Assembly (NCBI GenBank): GCA_024697945.1
Contig: JAILRU010000099.1
Location: 1-64,000 of the forward strand
Origin: Bacteroidaceae bacterium
Lineage (GTDB): Bacteria > Bacteroidota > Bacteroidia > Bacteroidales > Bacteroidaceae
Direction: 5' to 3'
DNA length: 64,000 nucleotides
Position 1 is the first letter of the stretch, and each line of letters opens with the position of its first letter. Both the position numbers and the translations under genes were made by a program. The notes under the pieces are model-generated. The model was not told the origin of the DNA. It searched no databases and was given only the letters and a program-made list of their open reading frames with translations. Shown here one piece after another: positions 1 to 8,368 of the stretch.

Positions 1-2415
1 GTCGTGCGTGGCGTTGATGAGGAACTTCATCTTCTCCTCGTTCAGCTGCCTGTTGGCGCGGCGGTTCATTCCTATCAGTACCCATGCTAATACGCCCAGC
101 GCCACCAACAGATAGATGATGTAGGCCAGCGTGGAGCGATACCATGGTGCGCGGATGGTGATCGTCACCTGCTTCACGGGCGAATACTCGCCGGCCTGCT
201 GCGCGCGGGCATCGATATGATAGGTTCCCGGCTGCAGGTGTCCCAGCGTTATCTCGTTCTTTCCCTCGGCATTGTGAATCCAGTCGCCATCGTTCACGCG
301 ATACTCAAGCATGATGCTCGAAGGGATGTCGAAGTTGAACTGCGAGAACGCCAGCGTGACGGTGTGGTCGAGATAGCTCAGCGTGAAGTGGTCGCTCTGC
401 GACACGTCGTCGCCGGTCACTTCCACGTCGTTGATGATGGTTCCGGCCTTCACGTATTGGTCGGCCACCCGGAATGCCGTCAGCTGCAGCGGCTCCAGCG
501 TAGGCCGGCTCTCGCGGATGTCCTTGGGCTGAAACACGGTGAGCCCGTCGTTGTGGCCAAAGAAGATCATGTCGTCGTCGGTATGCATGCCCACGCCATA
601 GATGTATTCCTTTTTGCTGAGGCCATAGCCGTGGGTGTGGGTGAGGAATGAATGGCTCTCCTGCGAATATTGCCAGATGCCCTGCGAGGTGGAGCACCAG
701 ATGTCGCCGTCGTTGGCCTGCACCACATAGTCCACAACCTTGTTTCTCAGCGCCTCGCTGCCGGGGAAGAGGAATGTCTGTCGCGAAGCACGGTCGTAGA
801 GGAAGAGCCCCTGGTCGGTGGCGATGGCAATATTGCCGTCGCGCAGCTCGCACACGTCGAAGCACACCGTGCCGTTGAGCTGCTGCTCCCAGCCCTGCGA
901 GCGGAAGCTGCCCGTGGCAGGGTCGAAGCACGCCACGCCAGACGAGGTGGCCAGCCACAGCAGCCCCTGGCGGTCGGTGCTCATGCCCATCACCCAGTTG
1001 TTGCAGAGCCTGCCATTCACGCTGTCCACATCGAAGGTGCTGTAGTTCTTCAGCGACCCCCTTTGCGGGTTATAGACGCAGAATCCGCGCGAGAAGGTGC
1101 TGATGTAGATGTTGCCCTCGTTGTCGCTGGTCATGTCGTTGAACTTGTCGCAGTTGAACGTCACCTTCTGTTGCGACTGTCCTGACAGGGGGTCGTAGCT
1201 GAACAGACCGTCGTCGGTGCCTATCCAATAGCGGCGCTGCTTGTCGCGGAAGATGAACTCCACGGCATCGGGTGCCTTCGGCCGAGCCACCACGCGTCCC
1301 TGCCTGTTGAATCCATAGACGCCCACGCCCTGCACGGTGGCCCAGAAGATGCCACCATCGCCTTCGCACACGCTGCTGATGGTGCTGCCCAAGCGGATGC
1401 CCTGCGCCTCGAAGCTCCAGTTGGCAAACTGCACGGGCAACTGCCGCAAGAGCAGCAGGCCCTTGCGCTCACAGCCCACCCACAGGTTGCCCTGGCGGTC
1501 GATGGTCATCGTGGTGATTTTCGCCGTGGAGGCATCGATACCCATGGCGGTGATGTCCATGGGCTGCAATCGGCATTCGGGGAATGCTTTCACACAGAAC
1601 AGACCTTGCCCGCGCGTACCTATATATAAATTACCGTGCAGGTCTTTCTGCGCATGGGTAAACACGATGTCCTTGCCCTCCACGGCACTCATGTCTATGT
1701 CGGCCTTTCGCAGTTCCCCCTCTTTCAAGGTCAGTATGCCATGCTGGCACACCACCAACAGCTGGCCGTCGAACTCCACGAAGCTGCGCGGCTCACCCAC
1801 GCTGTAGTGGAAAGTATGTATCTGCCCCATGTCGTGCATGATGATGCGGTCGTCGAAGCCGCTCATCCACAGTCGGTTTTGGCTGTCCTCGAAGACGCGC
1901 CCCACATAGTCATACGCCTCCTCGATGTTGTACTCTTCCAGCTGGTCGTTGTCCTGCAGCTTGAAGCAGCCATAACCAGCTGTGCCCACGAGCAATGTGC
2001 CGTCGCCACGCTCCAGCACTCTCGTCACGCGGGGTTGCACGCCGTTGGGGAAGGGATAGTGGATGAATTGGTCGTTAGCCGGGTTAAATCGGTCGAGGCC
2101 ACGGGTGGTTCCCACCCAGAGGCGTCCCTTGCTGTCGCACAACAGGCTCACCGCCGAATTACAGTTGAGCGACGTGGAGTCGGCCTCGTCGTGCAGGAAC
2201 GTCTGATAGTTGAATCCGTCGAAGCGGTTCAGTCCATAGTCGGTGGCTATCCACATCGACCCCTGGCGATCCTGGCAAAGGCTGGAGATGAGACTGGACG
2301 AGAACTGGTCGCCGGGCAGGAATTGTGCTATCTGCGCCAGCAAAGGGCAAACACTTGTGCAGCCCGCCAGCAGCACAACGACCAAACAACGAATGAAGTT
2401 TTGCGCTTGTTTCAT
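1..2415 (-). CDS. Hybrid two-component system sensor/regulator (HTCS), partial (3' end outside window)
   Basis: This gene is absent from the ORF track because it runs off the left edge; I translated it from the ATG at 2413-2415. The visible 805 codons begin with a signal peptide-like stretch (MKQAQNFIRCLVVVLLAG). Many two-component-regulator propeller blades follow, with repeats such as DRQGSMWIATDYGLNRFDG and DSKGRLWVGTTRGLDRF. Next come a Y_Y_Y-type beta domain, one membrane segment (STLAYIIYLLVALGVLAWVL), and the first turn of the histidine kinase domain, where the H-box FLINATHD is cut by base 1. In this family a periplasmic propeller senses a ligand and one polypeptide carries kinase, receiver and AraC-type DNA-binding parts. 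It lies directly downstream of operon A on the same strand, so control of that operon is the simplest inference. The C-terminal domains are not visible. Confidence 0.93.
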   Translation of the reverse strand, partial: MKQAQNFIRCLVVVLLAGCTSVCPLLAQIAQFLPGDQFSSSLISSLCQDRQGSMWIATDYGLNRFDGFNYQTFLHDEADSTSLNCNSAVSLLCDSKGRLWVGTTRGLDRFNPANDQFIHYPFPNGVQPRVTRVLERGDGTLLVGTAGYGCFKLQDNDQLEEYNIEEAYDYVGRVFEDSQNRLWMSGFDDRIIMHDMGQIHTFHYSVGEPRSFVEFDGQLLVVCQHGILTLKEGELRKADIDMSAVEGKDIVFTHAQKDLHGNLYIGTRGQGLFCVKAFPECRLQPMDITAMGIDASTAKITTMTIDRQGNLWVGCERKGLLLLRQLPVQFANWSFEAQGIRLGSTISSVCEGDGGIFWATVQGVGVYGFNRQGRVVARPKAPDAVEFIFRDKQRRYWIGTDDGLFSYDPLSGQSQQKVTFNCDKFNDMTSDNEGNIYISTFSRGFCVYNPQRGSLKNYSTFDVDSVNGRLCNNWVMGMSTDRQGLLWLATSSGVACFDPATGSFRSQGWEQQLNGTVCFDVCELRDGNIAIATDQGLFLYDRASRQTFLFPGSEALRNKVVDYVVQANDGDIWCSTSQGIWQYSQESHSFLTHTHGYGLSKKEYIYGVGMHTDDDMIFFGHNDGLTVFQPKDIRESRPTLEPLQLTAFRVADQYVKAGTIINDVEVTGDDVSQSDHFTLSYLDHTVTLAFSQFNFDIPSSIMLEYRVNDGDWIHNAEGKNEITLGHLQPGTYHIDARAQQAGEYSPVKQVTITIRAPWYRSTLAYIIYLLVALGVLAWVLIGMNRRANRQLNEEKMKFLINATHD

Positions 2416-2459
2416 GGTTATGGTAAAACTTAGGTTTGTGTTAGTTGTTAATGATGGTG

Positions 2460-2467
2460 CAAAGTTA
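2460..2467 (-). promoter_or_regulatory. Probable promoter -7 box of the HTCS gene
   Basis: The minus strand reads TAACTTTG, matching the Bacteroidetes -7 consensus TAnnTTTG, about 45 bases before the HTCS start codon. No clear TTTG -33 box is seen at the usual distance. Confidence 0.55.
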
Positions 2468-2528
2468 CGAATATAAGCCCTTATAGGGTTATCGTTATGT
2501 TTCAATCGTTTTTCTATATGTTCCAAAA

Positions 2529-2753
2529 GGAACAAAAACAAAAGAAAAAGCGGTCGCCGATATTCTCATACAGGCCGACCGCGACGATTAGTTTTACCAT
2601 AACTAACGATAACTAACTACTAACTAATAACCATGAATAATGCAGTTATATGAAGAAAATCACTACTGTCGTATTTCTTTAACTATGCATTCGGGCACCT
2701 TGCTGTCAGCAGCAACGTTTCGTGGCCCTCTTTCTTTTCACATTGCAAAGGTA
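2529..2753 (-). ncRNA. Candidate small transcript with its own promoter and intrinsic terminator
   Basis: On the minus strand a TACCTTTG box (2746-2753) is followed about 165 bases later by a GC-rich hairpin (GCGGTCG, 2576-2582, pairing with CGACCGC, 2550-2556). The hairpin runs straight into a T-rich tail (TTTTTCTTTTGTTTTTG). No convincing ORF lies between; a 28-codon ATG ORF starting near 2602 runs through the hairpin. This is the layout of a small RNA or a decayed leader placed just ahead of the HTCS promoter. No expression evidence is available. Confidence 0.35.
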
Positions 2754-2985
2754 CGCATATTTTTGCATGTAAACTACCGCGTATGTTTCGCTTACTTTTA
2801 TTTTTGTATTCGGTATAATATTTGAAATAAAATGAATATTTTTCTGCAACAATTGTTAATGATAAAGCCCGAAAGGGGGCAAGGCATGCAAAATTTTAGG
2901 TGGCGATGGCATGACATGGTAGCCAGAAAGATGGCATAGAAGTGCCCCCAAAAATAACCCGCCGCGTGAGATTGTAAAAAAAGCG
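2583..2985. other. Intergenic stretch with decayed gene start
   Basis: On the plus strand an AACTAA-rich leader (2590-2632) precedes an ATG at 2650 that encodes only MKKITTVVFL before a stop, reading like the start of a signal peptide. The leader shares AGTTTTACCATAAC with the opposite-strand leader of the HTCS gene, so the two form a loose inverted repeat. The rest (2700-2985) is AT-rich and I see no gene in it. Confidence 0.4.
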
Positions 2986-2987
2986 CC

Positions 2988-3040
2988 ACCATTTTTCAAA
3001 AAGGCGCCACCAAATTTTCAAAAAGTGGCGCCAAATTTTC
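2988..3040. repeat. GCGC-rich dyad repeat element, copy 1
   Basis: Alternating GCGCCAC and TTTTTCAAAAAG blocks include a perfect GGCGCCAC/GTGGCGCC dyad (3003-3010 and 3025-3032). Related elements occur at 20111-20157 and 31781-31849, sharing the AAATTTGG-GCG-ACTTTTT style arms. Confidence 0.6.
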
Positions 3041-3117
3041 AGCCGCGCAGGCCGATTGTTTTTTTGCGTTGATTTTTGCATTTAGAACACTCCAAAATGC
3101 CGCATGCGAAGCCGTGG

Positions 3118-3182
3118 ATGCTCCGGAAATTCCAGAAAATCCAGAAAATCCGAAGCATCCGGGCTATCCGGCATCGGACGAA
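3118..3182. repeat. Degenerate 9-base tandem array 1
   Basis: Roughly seven 9-base units with a TCCAG/TCCGG core (aattccaga, aaatccaga, aaatccgaa and so on). It lies between dyad copy 1 and the operon A terminator. Because 9 is a multiple of 3, shadow ORFs here show three-residue peptide repeats. Confidence 0.7.
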
Positions 3183-3209
3183 TTCCCTTCGGGCTCATCA
3201 TCCACGAAA

Positions 3210-3252
3210 CAAAGACAGGTGGCAAGGACAAAGAAAGCGTCCTTGCCACCTG
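3210..3252 (-). terminator. Intrinsic terminator of operon A
   Basis: A perfect 14-base inverted repeat (CAGGTGGCAAGGAC, 3216-3229, with its complement at 3239-3252) has a 9-base loop. On the minus strand it is followed by TCTTTGTTT. It begins about 30 bases after the stop codon of the last SusD gene. Confidence 0.8.
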
Positions 3253-3283
3253 CTCAAGAGAGGGGAATCATCTCAGCCTGTCT

Positions 3284-5023
3284 TTATGGCAGCGGCAGAT
3301 ACCAGTTGTCCTGATTCATCAGCAGCTGCTGCAGCTGTGCATCGGTCTCGCCGCTGCGACGGCTCACTGGAATGGCCAGATACGACGGGTCGCCACGGCG
3401 CAGGGCCACTCGCATCAAGTCGTGGAAGCGGTAGCCCTCGAAGGCACCCTCCAGCGCCATCTCCTGGATGATGAGGTCCTCTACCAGAGGCACCTGATAG
3501 TCGATGGTGTCTTGGCGAGTGGGCAGTGGCGTGGGCGGCATAGGCAGGTCGTAGAGGGCGTTGCAGGCAGCGTCGCCAGAGCCGATGGAGTGAACACCGA
3601 TGCTGCCATCCTTGGTGAAAACGTTGGCATCGAAGGTGATGAGGCTACCGGCCTCCACACGCTCCAGGCTGTCGATGCGCTCAGCGTTGTTCTCAGGACA
3701 CAGGCCATACTTCAGCACGGCCATGGCCGACTGCGGCAGACGGGCGCGGCACAGGGCCTCGGCATAGCGCAGGTAGATCATGGTGAGACGATAGGTGGAC
3801 ACCGAGGTGTTGCGGGCGCACTTGCTGATGGTCTGGCGCAGCGTGGAATACTCGGAATAGGGATCCTGGCCACCCTCGGAGCGCAGCGTATAGTTGGCAA
3901 AGAAGCGCAGGTCGCCGATGAGGATGTCGTTGCTGAAGCCCGTGCGTGGCACGTAGACGGTATCGGTGGTGGTCTGCGTCTTGTACTCCATGCAGTAGAC
4001 CTGGCTTGCTGACAGGTTGCGCATGGCATTGGAGGGCGTGAGCTGGAAGAAGTAATTGTTGTCGCGCGTGGAGTTGAACACATTCTGCAGGTCGCTGACG
4101 TTGCCGTCGAAGACTCGGCTCTCCATGGGTATCACGCTGATGTTCTCCTCGCTGCTGGTGCTGTTGTAGGCGTTTTGCGGCTGCTGGAAGTCGGTGATGT
4201 TGGTCCATGCCACGCGTCGTTGTGAGTTCAGCTGGTGGGGCTCCTTCTGGTCGTTGAGGTAGCTGTTGTACCACGCGGCGGCTTCCTTGTAGCGTCCGGC
4301 CCAGAGGCAGAGGTCGCCCAGGAGCACCCGCGTGGGGATGAAGAAGGTGGCCGACTGGTGGTCGCCCACATTGCCATAGACGGGGGGCTCGACATAGGCC
4401 ATGGGCGTGAGGTCGGCGATGAAATAGTCGCACACCTCTTTGATGGTGGCGCGCTTGCCATCAAGATACGAGGCGGCCTCGCGCTCGGTCATCACTGGTT
4501 CGAGCACCAGGGGCACCTGCCCATAGTTCTTCACCAGCTCCAAGTAGGTCCATGCGCGGAAGGTCTTCACGGCGGCATACTCGTTGATGAAGAGCTGGCG
4601 ACCACGACGCTGCAGGGCGGTGTCGACATGTGCCAGGAAGAAGTTGCAGTTGTTGATGACGGCGTAGTAGTCGCTGGGCTGGTTGTATTTGTTGTCCTCG
4701 GCCATGTTGAAGGCAGCGAGGCGCTTAAGGTCGGCCGAAGCGGCATCGGTGGGCTGCACCAGGTCGGCACGCACCTCGCCCAGCAGCACGGTGCGGTCGG
4801 CGATGAGCTGCATGCGGTTGATGATGCCCATCAGACTGTAGACGCTGTCGGTGGGATGGTTCAGGGTGTTGTCTTCCTGAAACTCCACCAGCTCGCTTGA
4901 GGTGTCGAGCATGTCGGAGCAAGCGACCCCCACCCAACTTCCTCCCGCCAAGGGGAGGAGCGTATAGACCGTGAAGCGGAACAGTTTGGTTATCTTCTTG
5001 CCTAAAAACTGTGTCATATCCAT
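3284..5023 (-). CDS. SusD/RagB-family outer-membrane lipoprotein (operon A, second pair)
   Basis: This 579-residue protein is the surface lid lipoprotein expected to pair with the SusC encoded just upstream. I start at ATG 5023 (MDMTQFLGKK) rather than the 607-residue ORF start, because a signal sequence and lipobox (GGSWVGVAC-S) follow directly and the longer N-terminus reads like translated leader. SusD features include YAVINNCNFFLAHV, the helical repeat VKTFRAWTYLELVKNYG and a C-terminal EMALEGAFEGYRFHDLMRVALRRGDPSYL block. It is the last gene of operon A, 127 bases after SusC, and is followed by a strong terminator. Its closest relative in the window is the 807-residue SusD at 44687, which shares the SDYY.VIN.CN segment. 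The ligand cannot be told from sequence. Confidence 0.93.
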   Translation of the reverse strand: MDMTQFLGKKITKLFRFTVYTLLPLAGGSWVGVACSDMLDTSSELVEFQEDNTLNHPTDSVYSLMGIINRMQLIADRTVLLGEVRADLVQPTDAASADLKRLAAFNMAEDNKYNQPSDYYAVINNCNFFLAHVDTALQRRGRQLFINEYAAVKTFRAWTYLELVKNYGQVPLVLEPVMTEREAASYLDGKRATIKEVCDYFIADLTPMAYVEPPVYGNVGDHQSATFFIPTRVLLGDLCLWAGRYKEAAAWYNSYLNDQKEPHQLNSQRRVAWTNITDFQQPQNAYNSTSSEENISVIPMESRVFDGNVSDLQNVFNSTRDNNYFFQLTPSNAMRNLSASQVYCMEYKTQTTTDTVYVPRTGFSNDILIGDLRFFANYTLRSEGGQDPYSEYSTLRQTISKCARNTSVSTYRLTMIYLRYAEALCRARLPQSAMAVLKYGLCPENNAERIDSLERVEAGSLITFDANVFTKDGSIGVHSIGSGDAACNALYDLPMPPTPLPTRQDTIDYQVPLVEDLIIQEMALEGAFEGYRFHDLMRVALRRGDPSYLAIPVSRRSGETDAQLQQLLMNQDNWYLPLP

Positions 5024-5083
5024 ATTGTCTTTTTGGTGTTTTCGTTGTTTGCTATTCTTTCTATTCCCATCCCTTGGGGGGTA

Positions 5084-5107
5084 GGTGGCGGTAAATATAC
5101 CGCCCAC
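5084..5107 (-). other. Intercistronic hairpin between SusC and SusD
   Basis: GGTGGCGGTA and TACCGCCCACC form a near-perfect stem inside the 127-base SusC-SusD spacer, the longest spacer in either operon. No T-run follows, so it looks like an mRNA stability or partial attenuation element rather than a full terminator. Confidence 0.4.
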
Positions 5108-5150
5108 CCAACCGGCAGCAGGGGGAAGGGCACGATGGGTGTGGGGCCTT

Positions 5151-8100
5151 TTACAGATGGATGTTTACGCCCAAGGAGAAACTGCGGCCTGCTCCCAGCA
5201 GCCCGATGTCGATGCCCTGCGAGAGGATGCCTCCGGTGGCCATGGCACAGTCGGGGTCGCTGCCCAGATAGTGTGTGAGGGTGAAGAGGTTGGAGGCGGC
5301 TCCCCAGAGGGTGATGCCCTGCAGATAGGTGCTCTGTATGGGGATGTTCCATGCCAGCGTGACATTGCTCAGGCGGAGGAAGGAGCCGTCCTCAATCCAT
5401 CGGCTGCTGAAGCGCGAGTTGCCCATGGGGTCGGTGTAGGTGACGCGGGGGATGCTGGTGTGCTGTCCCTCGGTATTCCAGCGGTTGGCCAAGGCCGTGG
5501 TTTGGTTGAGGAAGAGGCTTCCACCCTCGAGCAGCGAGCGCTCGTAATTGAAGATGTCGTTGCCTAACGAATAGTTCATCACTGCTTGCAGCGACAGGTT
5601 CTTGTAGGTGAGCGTGGTGGAGATGTTGCCGTAGATGTCGGGGTTGGGGTCGCCGATGGCCACGCGGTCGGCGGCATCGATGACCTTGTTGTTGTCGATG
5701 TCGGCAAAGCGCACGTCGCCAGCCTCGAAATACTGTCGATCGCCATTCTGCAGCAGTGTGTAGTGGCCGTCGGCAGCGGCTTCGGCAGTGGTGGCATAGA
5801 CGCCCAGGGCGCGATGTCCGTAGAAGAGTCCCACGGGCTGTCCCACCTGCGTGATGATGGTGGCGCCATAGACGCTGTTCTCGATGGGCTGGTTGCCGTT
5901 GGGCAGCGCCGTCACCTTGTTCTTATAGTGTCCGGCCGATGCGCCAGCCTCCCAGCTGAAGTCTTTCAGGGCGAGGAGCTTGGCATTGAGGCTGACGGTG
6001 AAGCCCATGTTCTGCAGCTTGCCGTCGTTGCTCCAGTTCTGCTGCAGTCCGCTGGTGTAGGCCAGCTGTCGCAGCGAGAGGAGGTTGGAGGTGAAGCTCT
6101 TGAACACGTCGAGGCGCAGGGCGAGGCGGTTGTCGATGAAGTTGCCGACGAGGGCGGCGGTGAAGCGGCGCGTGGTTTCCCACTGCAGGTCGGTGTTGCC
6201 GATGTTGCCAATGATTTTTCCGCTGACGCTCTCGCCCAGCATGCGCTTGGCGATGAAGTAGGAGCGCGAGGCGGTGTAGTCGATGGCATCGTTGCCAGTG
6301 ACGTCGAAGCCCACGCTCAGCCGCAGGTGGTTGATGCCCGGTGCGGCGGCCAGCCATCGCTCGTTGCTGAGCACCCACGAGGCCTGCACGCTGGGGAAGA
6401 GGCCCCACACCTTGTCGAAGAGGCGCAGGCCGGAGGCATCGTCGCCAAAGCGCGAAGAGGCCTGGGCCGACACTCCGCCGTCGATGTAGAAGCGGTCGGC
6501 AAAGCTGTAGTTGACCAAGCCATACCACGCCAGCTCGCGGGTGTTGTCGTCGGCGCCGCCGGTGGTCTTGAAGCTGAGCGAGCCCGACATCTGCGGGGTC
6601 TTGTCGTTGCCCGAGCCAAACTCGTTGTAGCCGCGCTGCGAGGTGAGTTTGTACTCGCTGCTGAGGAAGCGCACGCCAGCCATGACGTTGAACGACGAGC
6701 TGCCCAGGTTGAACTTCCAGTTCAGGCGGGTGTCGCTCTGTATGGCCGTCTGGCGCGAGGTCATGCTCTGCACCACGTTCTCAAGGGTGGTACCCTCGTC
6801 GAGGCCCTCGATATAGAAGTCGGGCACGCCGTTGATGGGCAGGTAGTAGTTCTCGTTGGTGTTCACCAGCCCCAGCGTGAAGTGCTCTTGCAGCGAGAGG
6901 TGGCGGTTGAACTCGTAGCGAGGCGTGATGTCGAAGGTGATGAGGCGGTTGCCGAAGGAATTGCGGTTGCGTCCATCGCCATATTCGAGGATGCTCACGG
7001 GGTTGGCTAAGCGGCCACGTCCCTGGAATTTTCCTTCGAGATAATCGTCGGCATCCGAGAGGTAATGGCTGATGTTGCCATAGTTGTCGTAGGCGTAGGG
7101 CGAGAGGAATGGCGACTTGGCCTTGGCGATGAATGCTGGCGAGGTGATGACAGCCTTCAGAGGCTCGGCGGGAGCGCCATCATCGCGCAGCGAGCGGTCG
7201 ACATCGCTGTAGCTGGCATCGAAGCGCACGCTGAGGCGGCGGCTGATGTTGATGTCGCTGTTGAGGCGCATGTTGAAGCGCGAGTAGTCGTTCTCCTTCA
7301 GCGTGCTGTTGCCCAGCACATAGCCCACGGAGAGGTTGTAGGAGGCGGCATCGTCGCCACCCTGCACGTTGATGCCGTAGTTCTGCGAGAAGGCATTGTC
7401 GCTCACAAGGCCGCTCCAGTCGGTCTCGTTGTGGTATTGCTTATAATAATAATAGGTGGGGTCGCTGTTGAGGAATTTCATCTTGCTCATCAGCGTGGGG
7501 TTGGTATTGCCAGTGAGCAGCTCGGTGGCATAGAGGCGGTAGTCGTCGGCCTGGAGCATCTTTGGCAGCCGTGGTGTCAGCTCGTAGCGTCCGTTGATGG
7601 TGACGTCAATCTTGGTGGCCATCGACTTGCTACGCTTGGTCTTGATGATGAGCACGCCGTTGGCACCTTTGGCACCATAGAGGGCGGTGCCGTTCTTCAG
7701 CACCTGCACGCTCTCGATGTCGTTCACGTTGAGGTTGGCCAGCAGGTTGTTGAAATAGCCGCTGTGGAGCATCTCGCGGCCATACTGCATATCCATGATG
7801 ACATCGTCGACGACGACGAGGGGCTGTGCGTTGGTGTGCAGCGAGTTGATGCCCTGTATGAGCATCATGTTGCCCATGCCGGGGATGGCTCCGTGGCTGA
7901 CGGAGCGCATGTCGGCACCCAGCTGCTGGGCCACCAAGGGGTCGATGCTCAGCTGGGCGTTGTTGTCGAAGTGGGTGGCCTCGCTGCTCAGCGTGGCGCT
8001 GATATGCTGGCGATAGTCGGCACTGAAGACGTCGCGGTAGAGGCGTGCGTCGGCCTTGCCTCCGGCGATGGCGTTCTGCTGCTCGTTGTAGCCGTCGACG

Positions 8101-8363
8101 CGCATCAGCAGCGAACGCGTCTGCTCGGGGACGTTCAGCTCATAGCGACCCTGCTCGTCGGTCATCGTGGTCTGACGCAGGTTGCCATAGGCCGACACGA
8201 TGACGCCCGCCAAAGGCTGCCCCGTGGCAGCATCGACCACAGTGCCCGTCACGGTCTGTGTGTTGTCTTGGGCCACAGAGGGCACCGTCACCATCATCCA
8301 ATAACCAATAACCGTTATCGTTCTGGCTAAGTTTCTTATCAACGATTTCTTTTCCATAATCAT
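5151..8363 (-). CDS. SusC/RagA-family TonB-dependent transporter (operon A, second pair)
   Basis: This 1070-residue outer-membrane channel has a signal peptide ending near SVAQ. A carboxypeptidase-regulatory-like domain follows (VTGTVVDAATGQPLAGVIVSAYG, about residues 38-85). A TonB plug comes next (LVVVDDVIMD, NDIESVQVLKNGTALYGAKG), then a long beta-barrel ending in the aromatic-rich SFSLGVNIHL. The plug is unusual in reading SHGAIPGMGNMMLIQGINSLHTNAQP instead of the canonical QGRIAGLDI...GSG motif kept by the first SusC of this operon; the SusC at 47144 has the same variant. The start is ATG 8363 or, equally possible, ATG 8357 (MEKKSL). It begins five bases after the FAS1 gene ends, indicating tight operon coupling. 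Together with the following SusD it should form an energy-dependent importer. Confidence 0.95.
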   Translation of the reverse strand: MIMEKKSLIRNLARTITVIGYWMMVTVPSVAQDNTQTVTGTVVDAATGQPLAGVIVSAYGNLRQTTMTDEQGRYELNVPEQTRSLLMRVDGYNEQQNAIAGGKADARLYRDVFSADYRQHISATLSSEATHFDNNAQLSIDPLVAQQLGADMRSVSHGAIPGMGNMMLIQGINSLHTNAQPLVVVDDVIMDMQYGREMLHSGYFNNLLANLNVNDIESVQVLKNGTALYGAKGANGVLIIKTKRSKSMATKIDVTINGRYELTPRLPKMLQADDYRLYATELLTGNTNPTLMSKMKFLNSDPTYYYYKQYHNETDWSGLVSDNAFSQNYGINVQGGDDAASYNLSVGYVLGNSTLKENDYSRFNMRLNSDINISRRLSVRFDASYSDVDRSLRDDGAPAEPLKAVITSPAFIAKAKSPFLSPYAYDNYGNISHYLSDADDYLEGKFQGRGRLANPVSILEYGDGRNRNSFGNRLITFDITPRYEFNRHLSLQEHFTLGLVNTNENYYLPINGVPDFYIEGLDEGTTLENVVQSMTSRQTAIQSDTRLNWKFNLGSSSFNVMAGVRFLSSEYKLTSQRGYNEFGSGNDKTPQMSGSLSFKTTGGADDNTRELAWYGLVNYSFADRFYIDGGVSAQASSRFGDDASGLRLFDKVWGLFPSVQASWVLSNERWLAAAPGINHLRLSVGFDVTGNDAIDYTASRSYFIAKRMLGESVSGKIIGNIGNTDLQWETTRRFTAALVGNFIDNRLALRLDVFKSFTSNLLSLRQLAYTSGLQQNWSNDGKLQNMGFTVSLNAKLLALKDFSWEAGASAGHYKNKVTALPNGNQPIENSVYGATIITQVGQPVGLFYGHRALGVYATTAEAAADGHYTLLQNGDRQYFEAGDVRFADIDNNKVIDAADRVAIGDPNPDIYGNISTTLTYKNLSLQAVMNYSLGNDIFNYERSLLEGGSLFLNQTTALANRWNTEGQHTSIPRVTYTDPMGNSRFSSRWIEDGSFLRLSNVTLAWNIPIQSTYLQGITLWGAASNLFTLTHYLGSDPDCAMATGGILSQGIDIGLLGAGRSFSLGVNIHL

Positions 8364-8368
8364 AAAGT

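Noticed and set aside
5586-8330. 474- and 421-residue plus-strand ORFs opposite the SusC gene
   Set aside because: They are low-complexity V/A/G/H-rich translations of antisense DNA with no recognisable family. The same applies to 8372-10003, 10924-12066, 12558-13796 and 15471-16751.
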